From an uncultured Myxococcales bacterium (GTDB lineage Bacteria > Myxococcota_A > Bradymonadia > UBA7976 > VGTA01), in NCBI GenBank assembly GCA_937146725.1, contig CAKZRU010000145.1:1-62946 (forward strand): a DNA stretch of 62,946 nt, written 5' to 3'. The notes under the pieces are model-generated. The model made no database searches and was not told the DNA's origin. It worked only from the letters and a program-made list of their open reading frames with translations. Each line of letters begins with the position of its first letter. Positions within the stretch are counted from its first letter, which is position 1. The translations under genes were made by a program, and so were the position numbers. Below, one piece after another: positions 19,301 through 27,919 of this stretch.

Positions 19301-20094
19301 GCCAAGCTGAACAAGAAAACAAAACAATGATTCCTAATAAACCAGGTGTCACAGTAGGCAATGCTGATGGCTCGGGTTTAATGTTTGACCAAATCGCTAA
19401 ACGCTATGACTTACTCAATCGCTTGATCAGCTTAGGCTTAGATCAAAGTTGGAGAAAAAAACTAGTCGCTTCTTTGCCTGCTGAAGGCGAATTACTAGAT
19501 GTTGCTACCGGTACTGCCGATGTTGCTTTAGCTTTAGCTAACGCTTATCCACAAACCACTGTGGTTGGCCTAGATCCAAGTGTAAATATGCTTGATGTAG
19601 GACAGGGTAAGCTTGAGCGTAAATCTTTGAAGCAAAGAATTAGTTTAAATGTAGGCACCGCCTTAGACATGCCCTATGAATCAAATCGTTTTTCGGGCAG
19701 CTGTGTTGCCTTTGGTGTACGTAATTTTCCAGATCGTTTACAGGGGATGAAAGAAATGAATCGGGTCACTGCTGATGGGGGACCGGTTGCCGTCCTTGAG
19801 CTTTCAGAACCACGCGATGGCATTTTTAGTCCCTTTGTACGCTTACATGTTCATCATATTGTTCCTTGGATGGGTGCTATTTTATCAGGAAATAAGGAAT
19901 ATCGTTATCTACAAAAATCGGTACAGGCCTTTCCACCACCACAAGACTTTGCCGCTCTAATGGAAGAAGCTGGCATTCAAAATATTAAGATTGAACGTAT
20001 GCCTTTTGGTGTCGCTCATCTCTATGTTGGGCGTGCTTCTCATAGCGCTCCTCATAGTGCTTCTCATAGCGCTGGTCAAGGACAGTCAGCATGA
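19297..20094 (+). CDS. ubiE: Demethylmenaquinone methyltransferase (UbiE/MenG)
   Basis: A class I S-adenosylmethionine methyltransferase with UbiE signatures: MFDQIAKRYDLLNRLISLGL near residue 28, then LLDVATGTADVALALA (motif I), VGLDPSVNMLDVGQ and CVAFGVRNFPDRLQGMKEM. It performs the last step of menaquinone synthesis, methylating demethylmenaquinone at the membrane surface. The start overlaps the aroF stop (ATGA) and follows AAGGAGCTTAAC. The C-terminus carries a repeat (SHSAPHSASHSAG) from three 12-bp units at 20041-20076, which extends the protein beyond the usual end and is probably disordered. Confidence 0.95.
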   Translation: MSQAEQENKTMIPNKPGVTVGNADGSGLMFDQIAKRYDLLNRLISLGLDQSWRKKLVASLPAEGELLDVATGTADVALALANAYPQTTVVGLDPSVNMLDVGQGKLERKSLKQRISLNVGTALDMPYESNRFSGSCVAFGVRNFPDRLQGMKEMNRVTADGGPVAVLELSEPRDGIFSPFVRLHVHHIVPWMGAILSGNKEYRYLQKSVQAFPPPQDFAALMEEAGIQNIKIERMPFGVAHLYVGRASHSAPHSASHSAGQGQSA

Positions 20095-20795
20095 GATTTG
20101 CCTGCGTTGATACGTCTACCTTTACGGAATCAGTTGCCCTTGTAGAAGGAGATATGCTTTGGGGAGAGCGCAGTGTGAGACGACCTTATGGTCATGCACC
20201 TGGTTTACACGCTGATTTAAGGGCATTGCTTGCCGAGGTTAATTGGTCTTTGGATTCTATTGATGCCTTTGTGATTGGGGTTGGACCAGGAAGCTTCACC
20301 GGTTTAAGAGTAGGAATGGCTGCCATGAAAGGCCTAGCCTATGCCTTAAATAAGCCCTTGTACGGAGTGAATACGTCCATTGCCTTATTGGCTTCTTTAG
20401 CTGATTCAAATGAAGCCTTGGCCCTCATTGATGCTCGTCGCGGAGAGATATATGCCTACGGTGACTTAATGGATGAAGCACTATGTTTAAGCCCTGAGTT
20501 GCTCATTGAACGACTCAACGCTCAAAATAAAGTGCCAAGGGTTTTGGTAGGTGAAGGTGCTGCCAAGCATAAAGCCATGTTTGAAGAAGCTTGGCCTCAA
20601 GTCTATATCCCCGAAGCCTCAGCCTGTCACTTACCCAGAGCCGCATTATTGGCCAATGGTTTACAGAGCGCGATTGAATTAGGTCAAAGAGAAGCCGATC
20701 ATGTTGCCGGCCTAGAGCCGATATATGTGCGTAAATCCGATGCTGAAATCAATTATCCTGATGGTTTTCCTAGCGAAGCGAGACTGTTTAAATGA
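20091..20795 (+). CDS. tsaB: tRNA threonylcarbamoyladenosine biosynthesis protein TsaB
   Basis: This ASKHA-fold protein is the TsaB partner of TsaD in making t6A37 of ANN-decoding tRNAs. It has CVDTSTFTESVAL, the HAPGLHADLRALL helix, VIGVGPGSFTGLRVGMA and KGLAYALNKPLYGV, all diagnostic. The 234-residue length is normal. It overlaps ubiE by ATGA. Its presence in a menaquinone operon has no evident biochemical logic; it is probably co-transcribed for convenience. Confidence 0.95.
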   Translation: MRFACVDTSTFTESVALVEGDMLWGERSVRRPYGHAPGLHADLRALLAEVNWSLDSIDAFVIGVGPGSFTGLRVGMAAMKGLAYALNKPLYGVNTSIALLASLADSNEALALIDARRGEIYAYGDLMDEALCLSPELLIERLNAQNKVPRVLVGEGAAKHKAMFEEAWPQVYIPEASACHLPRAALLANGLQSAIELGQREADHVAGLEPIYVRKSDAEINYPDGFPSEARLFK

Positions 20796-21319
20796 GTGAG
20801 TTAAAGCTGGGTAAACAAAGTCCACGAGTTTATCCATGGATCGAGGCTTTTAGAGGTCGAGTTTGGCGAAGTCCATGGGCACTTTACGGTCGCGAGCTCA
20901 GCCTATTTGCCATTTTGAGTATCCTGTATGGCTTCTTACTTGATGAGGGGCTTTTATGGGAGCTTGGCTTAATTTTTTTATTGGTCGGCATCACCATAAC
21001 CGGCCTAGCCACCCTGCTGAGTAATCTCAAGCGCCTTCGCTTAGTTCGTGAGGGTTTATGGGTTGAGGGACAACTTGATGACTTGGTGAATATGAGGCTG
21101 TGGCATGAGTTCTTGCGTGGTAAGGCTCACCGTAGCTTTAAGGTAAAATATCATTATCAAACGCCTAATGGAGAACAGCAACAAGGCGAAATGGTTTTGT
21201 GTCGCTGTGCTTATGATCGCTTAGCTAAAAATCGTGAGCAAGTGCCAGTCGTGATCGACCCCAACAATCATCAAAGCAGCCTTTTACTTCGGGTTGCCGT
21301 GATGAAAATCCCACATTGA
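20792..21319 (+). CDS. Small membrane protein (DUF3592-like)
   Basis: This 175-residue protein has two membrane helices (about 35-52 and 57-78: LFAILSILYGFLL, LGLIFLLVGITITGLATLL). A soluble domain follows with FKVKYHYQTPNGEQQQGEM and VPVVIDPNNHQSSLLL. That 'Y.Y...G....G......A......G..v.v.ydP..p' pattern resembles DUF3592-type proteins, whose role is unknown. It overlaps tsaB by ATGA and is the last gene of the men operon. Confidence 0.75.
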   Translation: MSELKLGKQSPRVYPWIEAFRGRVWRSPWALYGRELSLFAILSILYGFLLDEGLLWELGLIFLLVGITITGLATLLSNLKRLRLVREGLWVEGQLDDLVNMRLWHEFLRGKAHRSFKVKYHYQTPNGEQQQGEMVLCRCAYDRLAKNREQVPVVIDPNNHQSSLLLRVAVMKIPH

Positions 21320-21373
21320 TCAGCTTCTACAGACTTATAGCTTTCATCATAAATGTTAGCCTTTAGTTAGATC

Positions 21374-21421
21374 GATACCAAGCCCTATACCAAGCCCGGT
21401 ATCAAGCCCGATACCAAGTCA
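21374..21421. repeat. Four 12-bp tandem repeats with internal dyads
   Basis: Units GATACCAAGCCC, TATACCAAGCCC, GGTATCAAGCCC and GATACCAAGTCA lie in perfect 12-bp register. Units 3 and 4 form the hairpin GGTATC-AAGCCC-GATACC. The array sits between the men operon and the P460-like gene and could act as a weak transcript 3' structure; no T-run follows directly. Confidence 0.7.
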
Positions 21422-21520
21422 TTGCTTGGATTCGCTTTGAAAAAAATTATAAAAAGTATAGAGTTTTTAGTAAGCTAACGATTCCATTAAACCATGATTT
21501 GATCAATTAAGGACCTTTAC

Positions 21521-21994
21521 ATGTCTCAAAAACTGAGCCTTTGGCATATTCTATCTATTGCCTTAAGTAGCTGTTTAATTTCAGCCTGTGATGAAGAAAC
21601 AGTGGCGGGGGTAAGCACGAATTTTAGAGAGGACTACATTCAACTTCACGAGTGTAAACAAAGTGCTCATCCGGCGGCGGACTATATTGTCACTTGGCTC
21701 AGTCCTGATGCCCTACCGGTTTGGGAAGCCTTAAAAGAAGGTAATTTGGACCAAGACTTTGAAGAAGGCGCGATTTCAATCAAAGCTCAATATACCGATG
21801 ATACTTGTAGCTCACTTGATAGTTATACAATCATGACAAAAACCTCAACAGCCAGTGATGCTGCTCATGGAGGATGGCGTTGGGATTATGCAAACCAAGA
21901 CTTTGAATGTATCAACTGTGATGCAGGTGCCAGCTGTGCCGGTTGTCATAGTGGTTGTACGAGTGGTCCCACTTTATTTTGTACCACTCCATAA
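21521..21994 (+). CDS. Cytochrome P460-like haem lipoprotein
   Basis: A signal peptide ends in the lipobox ISAC (Cys about 23), so the product is probably membrane-anchored in the periplasm. The mature domain has FEEGAISIKAQYTDDT, SYTIMTKTSTASDAAHGGWRW and a C-terminal CAGCH haem motif followed by SGCTSGP. A 'K...y..M.K......GGW.W' stretch before CxxCH near the C-terminus is the P460 arrangement; family members oxidise hydroxylamine or bind NO. The Lys that crosslinks to haem in true P460 cannot be assigned without a structure alignment. Two extra Cys pairs surround the haem motif. AAGGA lies eight bases before the ATG. Confidence 0.65.
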   Translation: MSQKLSLWHILSIALSSCLISACDEETVAGVSTNFREDYIQLHECKQSAHPAADYIVTWLSPDALPVWEALKEGNLDQDFEEGAISIKAQYTDDTCSSLDSYTIMTKTSTASDAAHGGWRWDYANQDFECINCDAGASCAGCHSGCTSGPTLFCTTP

Positions 21995-22006
21995 TTGAGT
22001 AGCGCC

Positions 22007-22381
22007 ATGAATACAGATCAAAAAGATGCACAGACCGAAAGCCCGATCGCTCTTTTGGCAAGTCGACAGCTAGAAGCCTACAATCGGGCTGATCTTGATG
22101 CGTTTTGTGCCTGTTATCACCCTGAGGTCATCGTGTATGATGCCCAAGGACAAATCAGCGTACAAGGCACCCAAGCTTTTAGAGCTCGCTATGCGCCCAT
22201 GTTTGCGCAAGGTCAATTTGGGGCAAGTGTTCCCGAGCGTATGGTCATGGGTGAACACTGCATTGACCGAGAGTTTTATTGGCGTGAAGCTGTTGCTGAT
22301 CGAGAAGCAGCTAAGGGCGAAGTTTTAGTTCGTTACCGCTTAAAGGATCAACTGATTGGCGAAGTCCAATTCTTTCATTAA
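22007..22381 (+). CDS. NTF2-like/SnoaL-like protein
   Basis: This short cone-fold protein has ASRQLEAYNRADLDAFCACY, HPEVIVYDAQGQISVQGTQA and FRARYAPMFA, then beta strands ending GEVQFFH. That is the nuclear-transport-factor-2/SnoaL pattern ('q..a.na.D.daf...y..d...'). Such proteins may be small enzymes or binding folds; no substrate is inferable. A TTG at 21995 would extend it by four residues and abuts the preceding stop; I use ATG 22007. Confidence 0.8.
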   Translation: MNTDQKDAQTESPIALLASRQLEAYNRADLDAFCACYHPEVIVYDAQGQISVQGTQAFRARYAPMFAQGQFGASVPERMVMGEHCIDREFYWREAVADREAAKGEVLVRYRLKDQLIGEVQFFH

Positions 22382-22473
22382 AGCTGGACAAATGAGGCTT
22401 AACCTTTCAATCTTAAAGCCACCAAGATATTAAAAACATTAAACGATTAGGCAGTTATAAAGAATGGTAAATT

Positions 22474-24123
22474 ATGAAAAAACACAGTCGTTTTGATGCC
22501 CTTGCTAGGCAAAAACGAGCAGAACGCTATGAGCGCTTGACCAAACGTCGTCAAGTCTTGACGAGGTTGATTGAAAAAGCGCATTTTGCGAAGGCTCAAA
22601 AGTTTAAGTCAACCGCCTTAGCGCCTTTACGCCAAAGTCTGCTTGCCGCTTTGAGTTTAAGTGCCCCTTTAGGGTGTCAGGTGCAGTCACAAATGGTGAT
22701 AGAACGAGAAGAACAAGCCGGCACCGAAATCATGGCTGGAGCCGAAATCATGGCCGGTGCCGAAATCATGGCCGGTGCCGAAATCATGGCCGGTGCCGAA
22801 ATCATGGCTGGTGCTGAAATCATGGCCGGTGCTGAAATCATGGCCGGTGCTGAAATCATGGCCGGTGCTGAAATCATGGCCGGTGCCGAAATCGAGATAC
22901 ATTGTGAAGGTCAAGTGATCCAACGCAATACCAATGGTGAAGCCAATGGGTATGCTCAATGTCCCGATGGACCCTTGCTAAAAGTAGGTCCAGCGAATTG
23001 CTTAGGCACCGGCGAAACCGGTGGCTGTGATACAGACAGTGACTGTAATGCAAATGAGCAATGCATGTGTCCCAATGACTTTCGTTCTGGCTCATCCTGT
23101 GTTCCGGCCACTTGTACCCAATCTGATGAATGTGAGGTTGTAGGCTGTGGGGTATCTCTATTTGATGACGGCTGTATCAGAGAGTTTAGCCTAGCCTGTT
23201 ATACGGATGCTGATGAATGTCGTTCCGCAAGTGATTGTGAAAATCAGTATTCAAGTTACTGTTATTCTAATGGTGATCTTTGGCAATGTAGTTTTCTTGA
23301 CTGTGCTGCCGTTGGTCGCCCATTAATGAATACTGACAACGAATGCCAAATGGCCCCTCTACTTAATGGTGAAGGTTGGGCTCATCAGGAACTTAAGCTT
23401 GATTGTAGTCTGCTTTCAGCCCAAGAATATGAGCAAGTGTTAGAGCATTGGGCACAGATCACTCGCTTAGAGCATAGTTCGGTAGCTAGTTTTGCTCGTT
23501 TTTCTTTGCAAATGATGTCATTTGGCGCTCCAGCCGACTTGCTTTTAGCCATTCAAGAAGCAGGGGCTGATGAAGTAAAGCATGCGCAGGTTGCCGCTGA
23601 GATTTATAGTGCGTTGAGCCATAATAAAGTTAAGCTTGGAGAGTTTCCTTTAGAGGGAATCGCTCTCAATTCAAGTCGAACATCTTTAATTGAAAGCCTT
23701 ATTCGTGAAGCTTGCTTTGCCGAGACCCTAGGCGTTGCCGAAGTTAGAGAGGCCTTAAAACACTGCCAAAATAGCTTTATTGCAAACCATCTTGCACAGG
23801 TTTTTGCAGATGAAAGCCGACATGCAACCTTGGCTTGGCGGTCTTTAAAGTGGTTGATTGAAAGCGCGGATCCCAAAGAGCAAGAAGCACTTCGATTAAA
23901 AGTAGAGCAAACCTTTTATGACATGGCCAAAAGGTATCAAGTGTTAAGGCCTAAGTTGAGCATCTCTCAATCTCAAAAAACAGCGCTAAATACATTTGGT
24001 GTGCTTAATCAAGAGCAAGTCCACTCTGTACGCATACAGGCGTTTTATGAAGTCATCTTACCCGCTTTAAACCATGCTGGCTGGTCTGGTCTTATTTTAG
24101 AAGAGCTCAAACACAGCGCTTAA
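22474..24123 (+). CDS. Ferritin-like di-iron protein with AGAEIM repeats and Cys-rich region
   Basis: This is a four-part protein. Residues 1-68 are strongly basic with a hydrophobic segment (LLAALSLSAPLGC) that may be an atypical, late signal peptide. Residues 82-141 are ten six-residue repeats (AGTEIM, AGAEIM). Residues 142-310 are rich in Cys and acidic residues (CDTDSDCNANEQCMC, CRSASDCENQYSSYC), like secreted Cys-rich modules. Residues 320-549 are a ferritin-like four-helix bundle with a full set of candidate iron ligands: Glu in RLEHSSVASF, ExxH in DEVKHAQ, Glu in REACFAE and ExxH in DESRHATLAW. The role, perhaps oxidation of iron or another metal outside the cytoplasm, is inferred from the ligands. 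It stands alone. Confidence 0.8.
   Translation: MKKHSRFDALARQKRAERYERLTKRRQVLTRLIEKAHFAKAQKFKSTALAPLRQSLLAALSLSAPLGCQVQSQMVIEREEQAGTEIMAGAEIMAGAEIMAGAEIMAGAEIMAGAEIMAGAEIMAGAEIMAGAEIMAGAEIEIHCEGQVIQRNTNGEANGYAQCPDGPLLKVGPANCLGTGETGGCDTDSDCNANEQCMCPNDFRSGSSCVPATCTQSDECEVVGCGVSLFDDGCIREFSLACYTDADECRSASDCENQYSSYCYSNGDLWQCSFLDCAAVGRPLMNTDNECQMAPLLNGEGWAHQELKLDCSLLSAQEYEQVLEHWAQITRLEHSSVASFARFSLQMMSFGAPADLLLAIQEAGADEVKHAQVAAEIYSALSHNKVKLGEFPLEGIALNSSRTSLIESLIREACFAETLGVAEVREALKHCQNSFIANHLAQVFADESRHATLAWRSLKWLIESADPKEQEALRLKVEQTFYDMAKRYQVLRPKLSISQSQKTALNTFGVLNQEQVHSVRIQAFYEVILPALNHAGWSGLILEELKHSA
22717..22896 (+). repeat. Ten 18-bp tandem repeats encoding AG(T/A)EI(M/E)
   Basis: Ten consecutive 18-base units of the form GCCGGTGCCGAAATCATG, differing only at a few synonymous sites except the first (Thr) and last (Glu for Met). 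The near identity points to recent expansion and likely length variation between strains. Confidence 0.95.
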
Positions 24124-24164
24124 GGATTAAAGCTGGCTTATCGCAAATTGGTTAAAAGCTTAGC

Positions 24165-25202
24165 TTAGTTAGGATTTGGGGCTGGTGTATTTGGACCGCT
24201 CTTAGGTAGCTCCGGAGTCTTTAAATACTCAGCTGCCGGCTCAGCTGTAGTGGTTTTGAGAAAGGCGATAATTGACGCTGTATCTTTATCTGAAAGCTTT
24301 TTATTAAGTTGGTACTCTGCCATCATTTTTACAGCTGTTGCCAAGTCCTTGGTTTGTCCATCATGGAAGTAAGGACCGGTTTTTTCGATGTTACGAAGTG
24401 AAGGCACTTTGAACATCATTTTGTCAGCTTCATTTTTGGTTAAATCAAAGCGACCTTGATCTTTTTGATTAGGCCATTCTTTCATCAAGCCCACTTTTTG
24501 ATACATGTTTCCACCTAATAATGGGCCCATATGGCACATGGTACAACCAGTGCTTACAAAGGTCTTAAAACCTGCTTTTTCAGCATCGCTCAGGGCCTTG
24601 TTATCACCACTTAAGAACTTATCGAAGCGACTTGGAGTGGAAAGCTGACGCTCAAACGCACCCACTGCCTTGGCAAAGTTATCATAGGTGATGGCATTGC
24701 TCTCCTTAGGGAAAGCTTTTTTAAAGCCCTCAACATAACCTGGAATTGAGCTGAGTGTTTTGATCACCGCTTCTTCTGAAGCCATCGCCATTTCACCCGG
24801 GTTAAGTACCGGCCCTTTGGCTTGCGCTTCCACATCAGCTGCTCGACCATCCCAAAATTGTGCTAGATGTCCAAAGGCATTCATCACGGTAGGTGAGTTA
24901 CGTCCACCTCGATGCCCTTTATGTCCTGGAGATGTAGGCTCACCATCAGCACCATAATTGGTCACAGTGTGACAACTATTACAGCTGATATCATGGTTTT
25001 TAGATAGGCGTTTATCATGAAAAAGTTGCTGTCCAAGCTTGACTAAATCGGCCTGTACTCCTTTAGGTGCGCTCACGGCTTTAATAGGTGCAAACATTTG
25101 CTTTTCTGCATCACTGATTTCCACGGACTCAGCTGAAGCAGCCGTACATAAGCCAAAAGTAAGGAGTAAAGAAGTAAAAAGAGTATATTTGAGATTATGC
25201 AT
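24165..25202 (-). CDS. Di-haem cytochrome c peroxidase (CcpA/MauG family)
   Basis: A signal peptide (cleavage after CTAASA) precedes two haem domains: CNSCH (74-78) and CTMCH (220-224). Family phrases include LGQQLFHDKRLSKN, RGGRNSPTVMNA, QFWDGRAADVEAQA, NPGEM, VPSLRNIEKTGPYFHDG and a closing AFLKTTT. Bacterial di-haem peroxidases reduce hydrogen peroxide in the periplasm using c-type cytochromes or copper proteins. The tail KSGPNTPAPNPN is low complexity. A GTG at 25208 was discarded because AGGGAG fits the ATG at 25202. It is convergent with the ferritin-like gene, 41 bases apart, with no clear terminator between them. Confidence 0.93.
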   Translation of the reverse strand: MHNLKYTLFTSLLLTFGLCTAASAESVEISDAEKQMFAPIKAVSAPKGVQADLVKLGQQLFHDKRLSKNHDISCNSCHTVTNYGADGEPTSPGHKGHRGGRNSPTVMNAFGHLAQFWDGRAADVEAQAKGPVLNPGEMAMASEEAVIKTLSSIPGYVEGFKKAFPKESNAITYDNFAKAVGAFERQLSTPSRFDKFLSGDNKALSDAEKAGFKTFVSTGCTMCHMGPLLGGNMYQKVGLMKEWPNQKDQGRFDLTKNEADKMMFKVPSLRNIEKTGPYFHDGQTKDLATAVKMMAEYQLNKKLSDKDTASIIAFLKTTTAEPAAEYLKTPELPKSGPNTPAPNPN

Positions 25203-25348
25203 AAGCACTCCCTAATGGTTAGATCAAAGTTAACAATGATGGTCTCATCAATTTTAAAAACTAGCGACTTATGGGTCGCTTGGCTAGTTGAAATTGTACT
25301 GATCTTGAATCTTATGAAGCTTAAGAACAAACACCTGTTTAATGAGTG

Positions 25349-25822
25349 TTATATCTTAACTTGAACCTGTCCGTTCTCCCTCCTAACTTGGTAATGAGCC
25401 ACACAAATCCCTGTAGGCAGTAAATGTGCTCCAGTTTCAAGCTTAAATCCCCAATGGTGAAAGCCACAGTAAATGTTTTCATCATCAATATAGCCTTGAC
25501 TACTGATTTTAACCCGACGATGAGGACATTCATCATGTAAAGCGTAAAGCACACCAGCTTTATTAATGAGTACAATTGGGTGTTGATAAGTATTTTGGGG
25601 GATCTCAAAGGCATAAAGTCCATCTTCAGCGATCACCGACTCCTCACAGAGTGTATGCCAAGTCATGATTTCTGGTTCTTTTGTTGCGAACATCGGATGA
25701 GAACTAGATTTCACCAGCCCCGGTTGATTTTTGAGAAGACTCTTGGCTGTGGGCTCAGTTGAACTTTGAGATTGAGATTCGACTTGAGCTTTGGCTTGAG
25801 AATCGGATTGATCATGAGACAT
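25349..25822 (-). CDS. Rieske [2Fe-2S] ferredoxin-type protein
   Basis: The domain has DECPHRRVKI (Cys-x-His) and YCGFHHWGF (Cys-x-x-His) about 20 residues apart, the Rieske ligands, without the extra disulfide cysteines. It therefore resembles low-potential Rieske ferredoxins or oxygenase components. The N-terminal 50 residues are rich in Ser and Gln and probably unstructured. No signal peptide is seen, so it is likely cytoplasmic. A double ATG at 25843/25840 has no ribosome-binding site; the ATG at 25822 has AGGTG seven bases upstream and is preferred. It is divergent from selO. Confidence 0.82.
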   Translation of the reverse strand: MSHDQSDSQAKAQVESQSQSSTEPTAKSLLKNQPGLVKSSSHPMFATKEPEIMTWHTLCEESVIAEDGLYAFEIPQNTYQHPIVLINKAGVLYALHDECPHRRVKISSQGYIDDENIYCGFHHWGFKLETGAHLLPTGICVAHYQVRRENGQVQVKI

Positions 25823-25997
25823 ACACTGCACCTGACTCATCATAAAGATTAAATGAAATAAGACATCATTGCTTTATCACTTTAACAAACTCATCACCAA
25901 AAGTTTAAACGATCTGTGATTTTTTCATTTTTTGGCTACGCTTTCCCAATTTTTAGCTATGCTTCCCTTGCAACACCTAACCAAGATAGACAAGCCC

Positions 25998-27794
25998 ATG
26001 AGTGACCACGAGATACTAGATTCTAGCAAGCAAAAAAATCAAATTGATAAACCAGCATCCGTAGATTCGGAGGAAGCCTTAGTAAAATGTATCGCTCCTA
26101 AACAGGTATATGATGAAATTCCGGTTGACCCCATCAAAGGTGGTGGCCCTAGATCTGTATTTAAAGCAGGTTTATCATTTGTGGACCTTGATCCCGCCCC
26201 CCAAGCAAAGCTGCTTGCTTACTCCCAAGAGCTCGCTTTAGAGTTTGGTCTGCAAGCGGATGATATCAATACTTTACTTCCTCAGCTTTCTGGATCTAAA
26301 TCCATCGGTCATCTTAAAGCCTATGCCACTTGCTATGGAGGGCATCAGTTCGGCCAGTGGGCCGGACAGCTTGGCGATGGTCGAGCTTATGCCTTGGGCA
26401 GTTTTATTGCTCAACCCATGCTTGATGCACAGCAAAGACAGATCAACGGAGTTGCTCATCAAAACAGTCCCTTGTGGGAGTGGCAACTCAAAGGTGCCGG
26501 TATCACTCCTTATTCTCGTCGTGGTGATGGAAAGGCTGTCTTAAGATCTTCGGTACGCGAGTTTTTATGCAGTGAGGCCATGGCTGCTTTGGGCGTACCG
26601 ACAACTCGCGCCCTATCTTTAGTCTCCACTGGCGAAAAAGTATGGCGTGATATGTTTTATGATGGTCATACCAAACGAGAACCCGGTGCCATTGTCTGTC
26701 GTTTAGCTCCATCATTTATTCGCTTTGGACATTTTGAACTGCCTTCAAGTCGAGGAGATTATGAGCTCACCAGACATTGGCTCAAATATGTGATTCGGCA
26801 TCACTATTGGCCAGCTTGGCAAATGGAATCTAACTCTCATTCCGAATCTAACTCTTATTCAAGTGAGAGTGATTCTTTTGAACTCACCGAGGAATTTATT
26901 TTCCGTTGGTTTACAGAATTAAGTGAACGCACTGCCCATTTGGTGTGTGAATGGATGCGGGTAGGTTTTGTTCATGGCGTAATGAATACCGATAATATGT
27001 CAGCCTTGGGCCTAACTATCGACTATGGACCTTATGGGTGGATTGATGACTTTGATTTAGATTGGACGCCTAATACCAGTGATGCTGCTCAACGTCGTTA
27101 TCGCTTTGGACATCAAGCCGATATCGCTCGGTGGAACTTATCTAGGTTAGCCTATGCGCTTGCTCCTCTCGTCTCAAATATTGATGATTACATCGATCAT
27201 TTAGAAGCATGGCCAGATCATTTTAGAAAGCGTTTTACTCAAATGCTTTGTACCAAGTTAGGTACCTTAGCCGGTACCGAAGAAGGGATTAAAGTAAGCG
27301 AAGCCGAGCGTGTGCTGATTAAAGAAGCTTTACCGATTTGGCAAAATGCTGAACTCGATATGACAATATTTTTTAGAACACTCAATCGCTTAACCCCTAA
27401 AGACTCTTTGCAAACTTGGCAAAGCGAAATACGTCATAGCCTCTATCAAGACCAAGGTCGCCTAAGTGCAGTTGCACGAGAAGAAGGACGACAAGCCTTG
27501 TGGGAATGGTTAGCAAACTTACGCACGCATTTATCCTTAACTCAGGCTCGGCAAGATCCCGAGCGGCGCCAAGCCATAATGAATCAGGCAAACCCCGCTT
27601 ATGTTTTAAGAAACTACCTAGCCCAAGAAGCGATCGAAGCACTTGAGGGCGGAAATGAAGATCCTTTGCATCAATTACATCATATTCTCAAAACTCCCTA
27701 TACCGAACAAAAAGGTGGTGAAGTCTACCAACAGCTTCGCCCCGAATGGGCTCGCCACAAGCCGGGTTGCTCTCGTCTATCGTGTAGTTCCTAA
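25998..27794 (+). CDS. selO: SelO/YdiU protein AMPylator
   Basis: SelO is a pseudokinase-fold enzyme that transfers AMP from ATP to Ser/Thr/Tyr of proteins under redox stress. Signatures seen are AYATCYGGHQFGQWAGQLGDG, WEWQLKGAGITPYSRRGDG, AVLRSSVREFLCSEAM, RLAPSFIRFGHFEL, VHGVMNTDNMS and IDYGPYGWIDDFD, ending in RLSCSS with the Cys that replaces selenocysteine in many bacteria. A Ser/Asn/Glu insertion (ESNSHSESNSYSSESDSF) interrupts the domain after PAWQM and is likely a surface loop. The start is uncertain: TTG 25932 and ATG 25959 are upstream and none has a strong site; ATG 25998 leaves a normal N-terminus. Confidence 0.93.
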   Translation: MSDHEILDSSKQKNQIDKPASVDSEEALVKCIAPKQVYDEIPVDPIKGGGPRSVFKAGLSFVDLDPAPQAKLLAYSQELALEFGLQADDINTLLPQLSGSKSIGHLKAYATCYGGHQFGQWAGQLGDGRAYALGSFIAQPMLDAQQRQINGVAHQNSPLWEWQLKGAGITPYSRRGDGKAVLRSSVREFLCSEAMAALGVPTTRALSLVSTGEKVWRDMFYDGHTKREPGAIVCRLAPSFIRFGHFELPSSRGDYELTRHWLKYVIRHHYWPAWQMESNSHSESNSYSSESDSFELTEEFIFRWFTELSERTAHLVCEWMRVGFVHGVMNTDNMSALGLTIDYGPYGWIDDFDLDWTPNTSDAAQRRYRFGHQADIARWNLSRLAYALAPLVSNIDDYIDHLEAWPDHFRKRFTQMLCTKLGTLAGTEEGIKVSEAERVLIKEALPIWQNAELDMTIFFRTLNRLTPKDSLQTWQSEIRHSLYQDQGRLSAVAREEGRQALWEWLANLRTHLSLTQARQDPERRQAIMNQANPAYVLRNYLAQEAIEALEGGNEDPLHQLHHILKTPYTEQKGGEVYQQLRPEWARHKPGCSRLSCSS

Positions 27795-27919
27795 GCGACT
27801 ATATGATTGGAAGCATATGATTTAGGAATTTTACCTGATCACCGATCTGCTTCTTGACTTCAGTTGACCAGTGCTTAAATGATAGATTGTAGCTTGTTAT
27901 CAATGTGGAGATCATATTT

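Noticed and set aside
22717..22896. CRISPR array
   Set aside because: The 18-bp units are directly adjacent with no unique spacers and are in frame with a protein.
22677..22959. Two minus-strand open frames across the AGAEIM repeat
   Set aside because: They exist only because an 18-bp repeat keeps all frames open; composition (SAPAMISAPAM, GHDFSTGHDF) is an artefact of the repeat.
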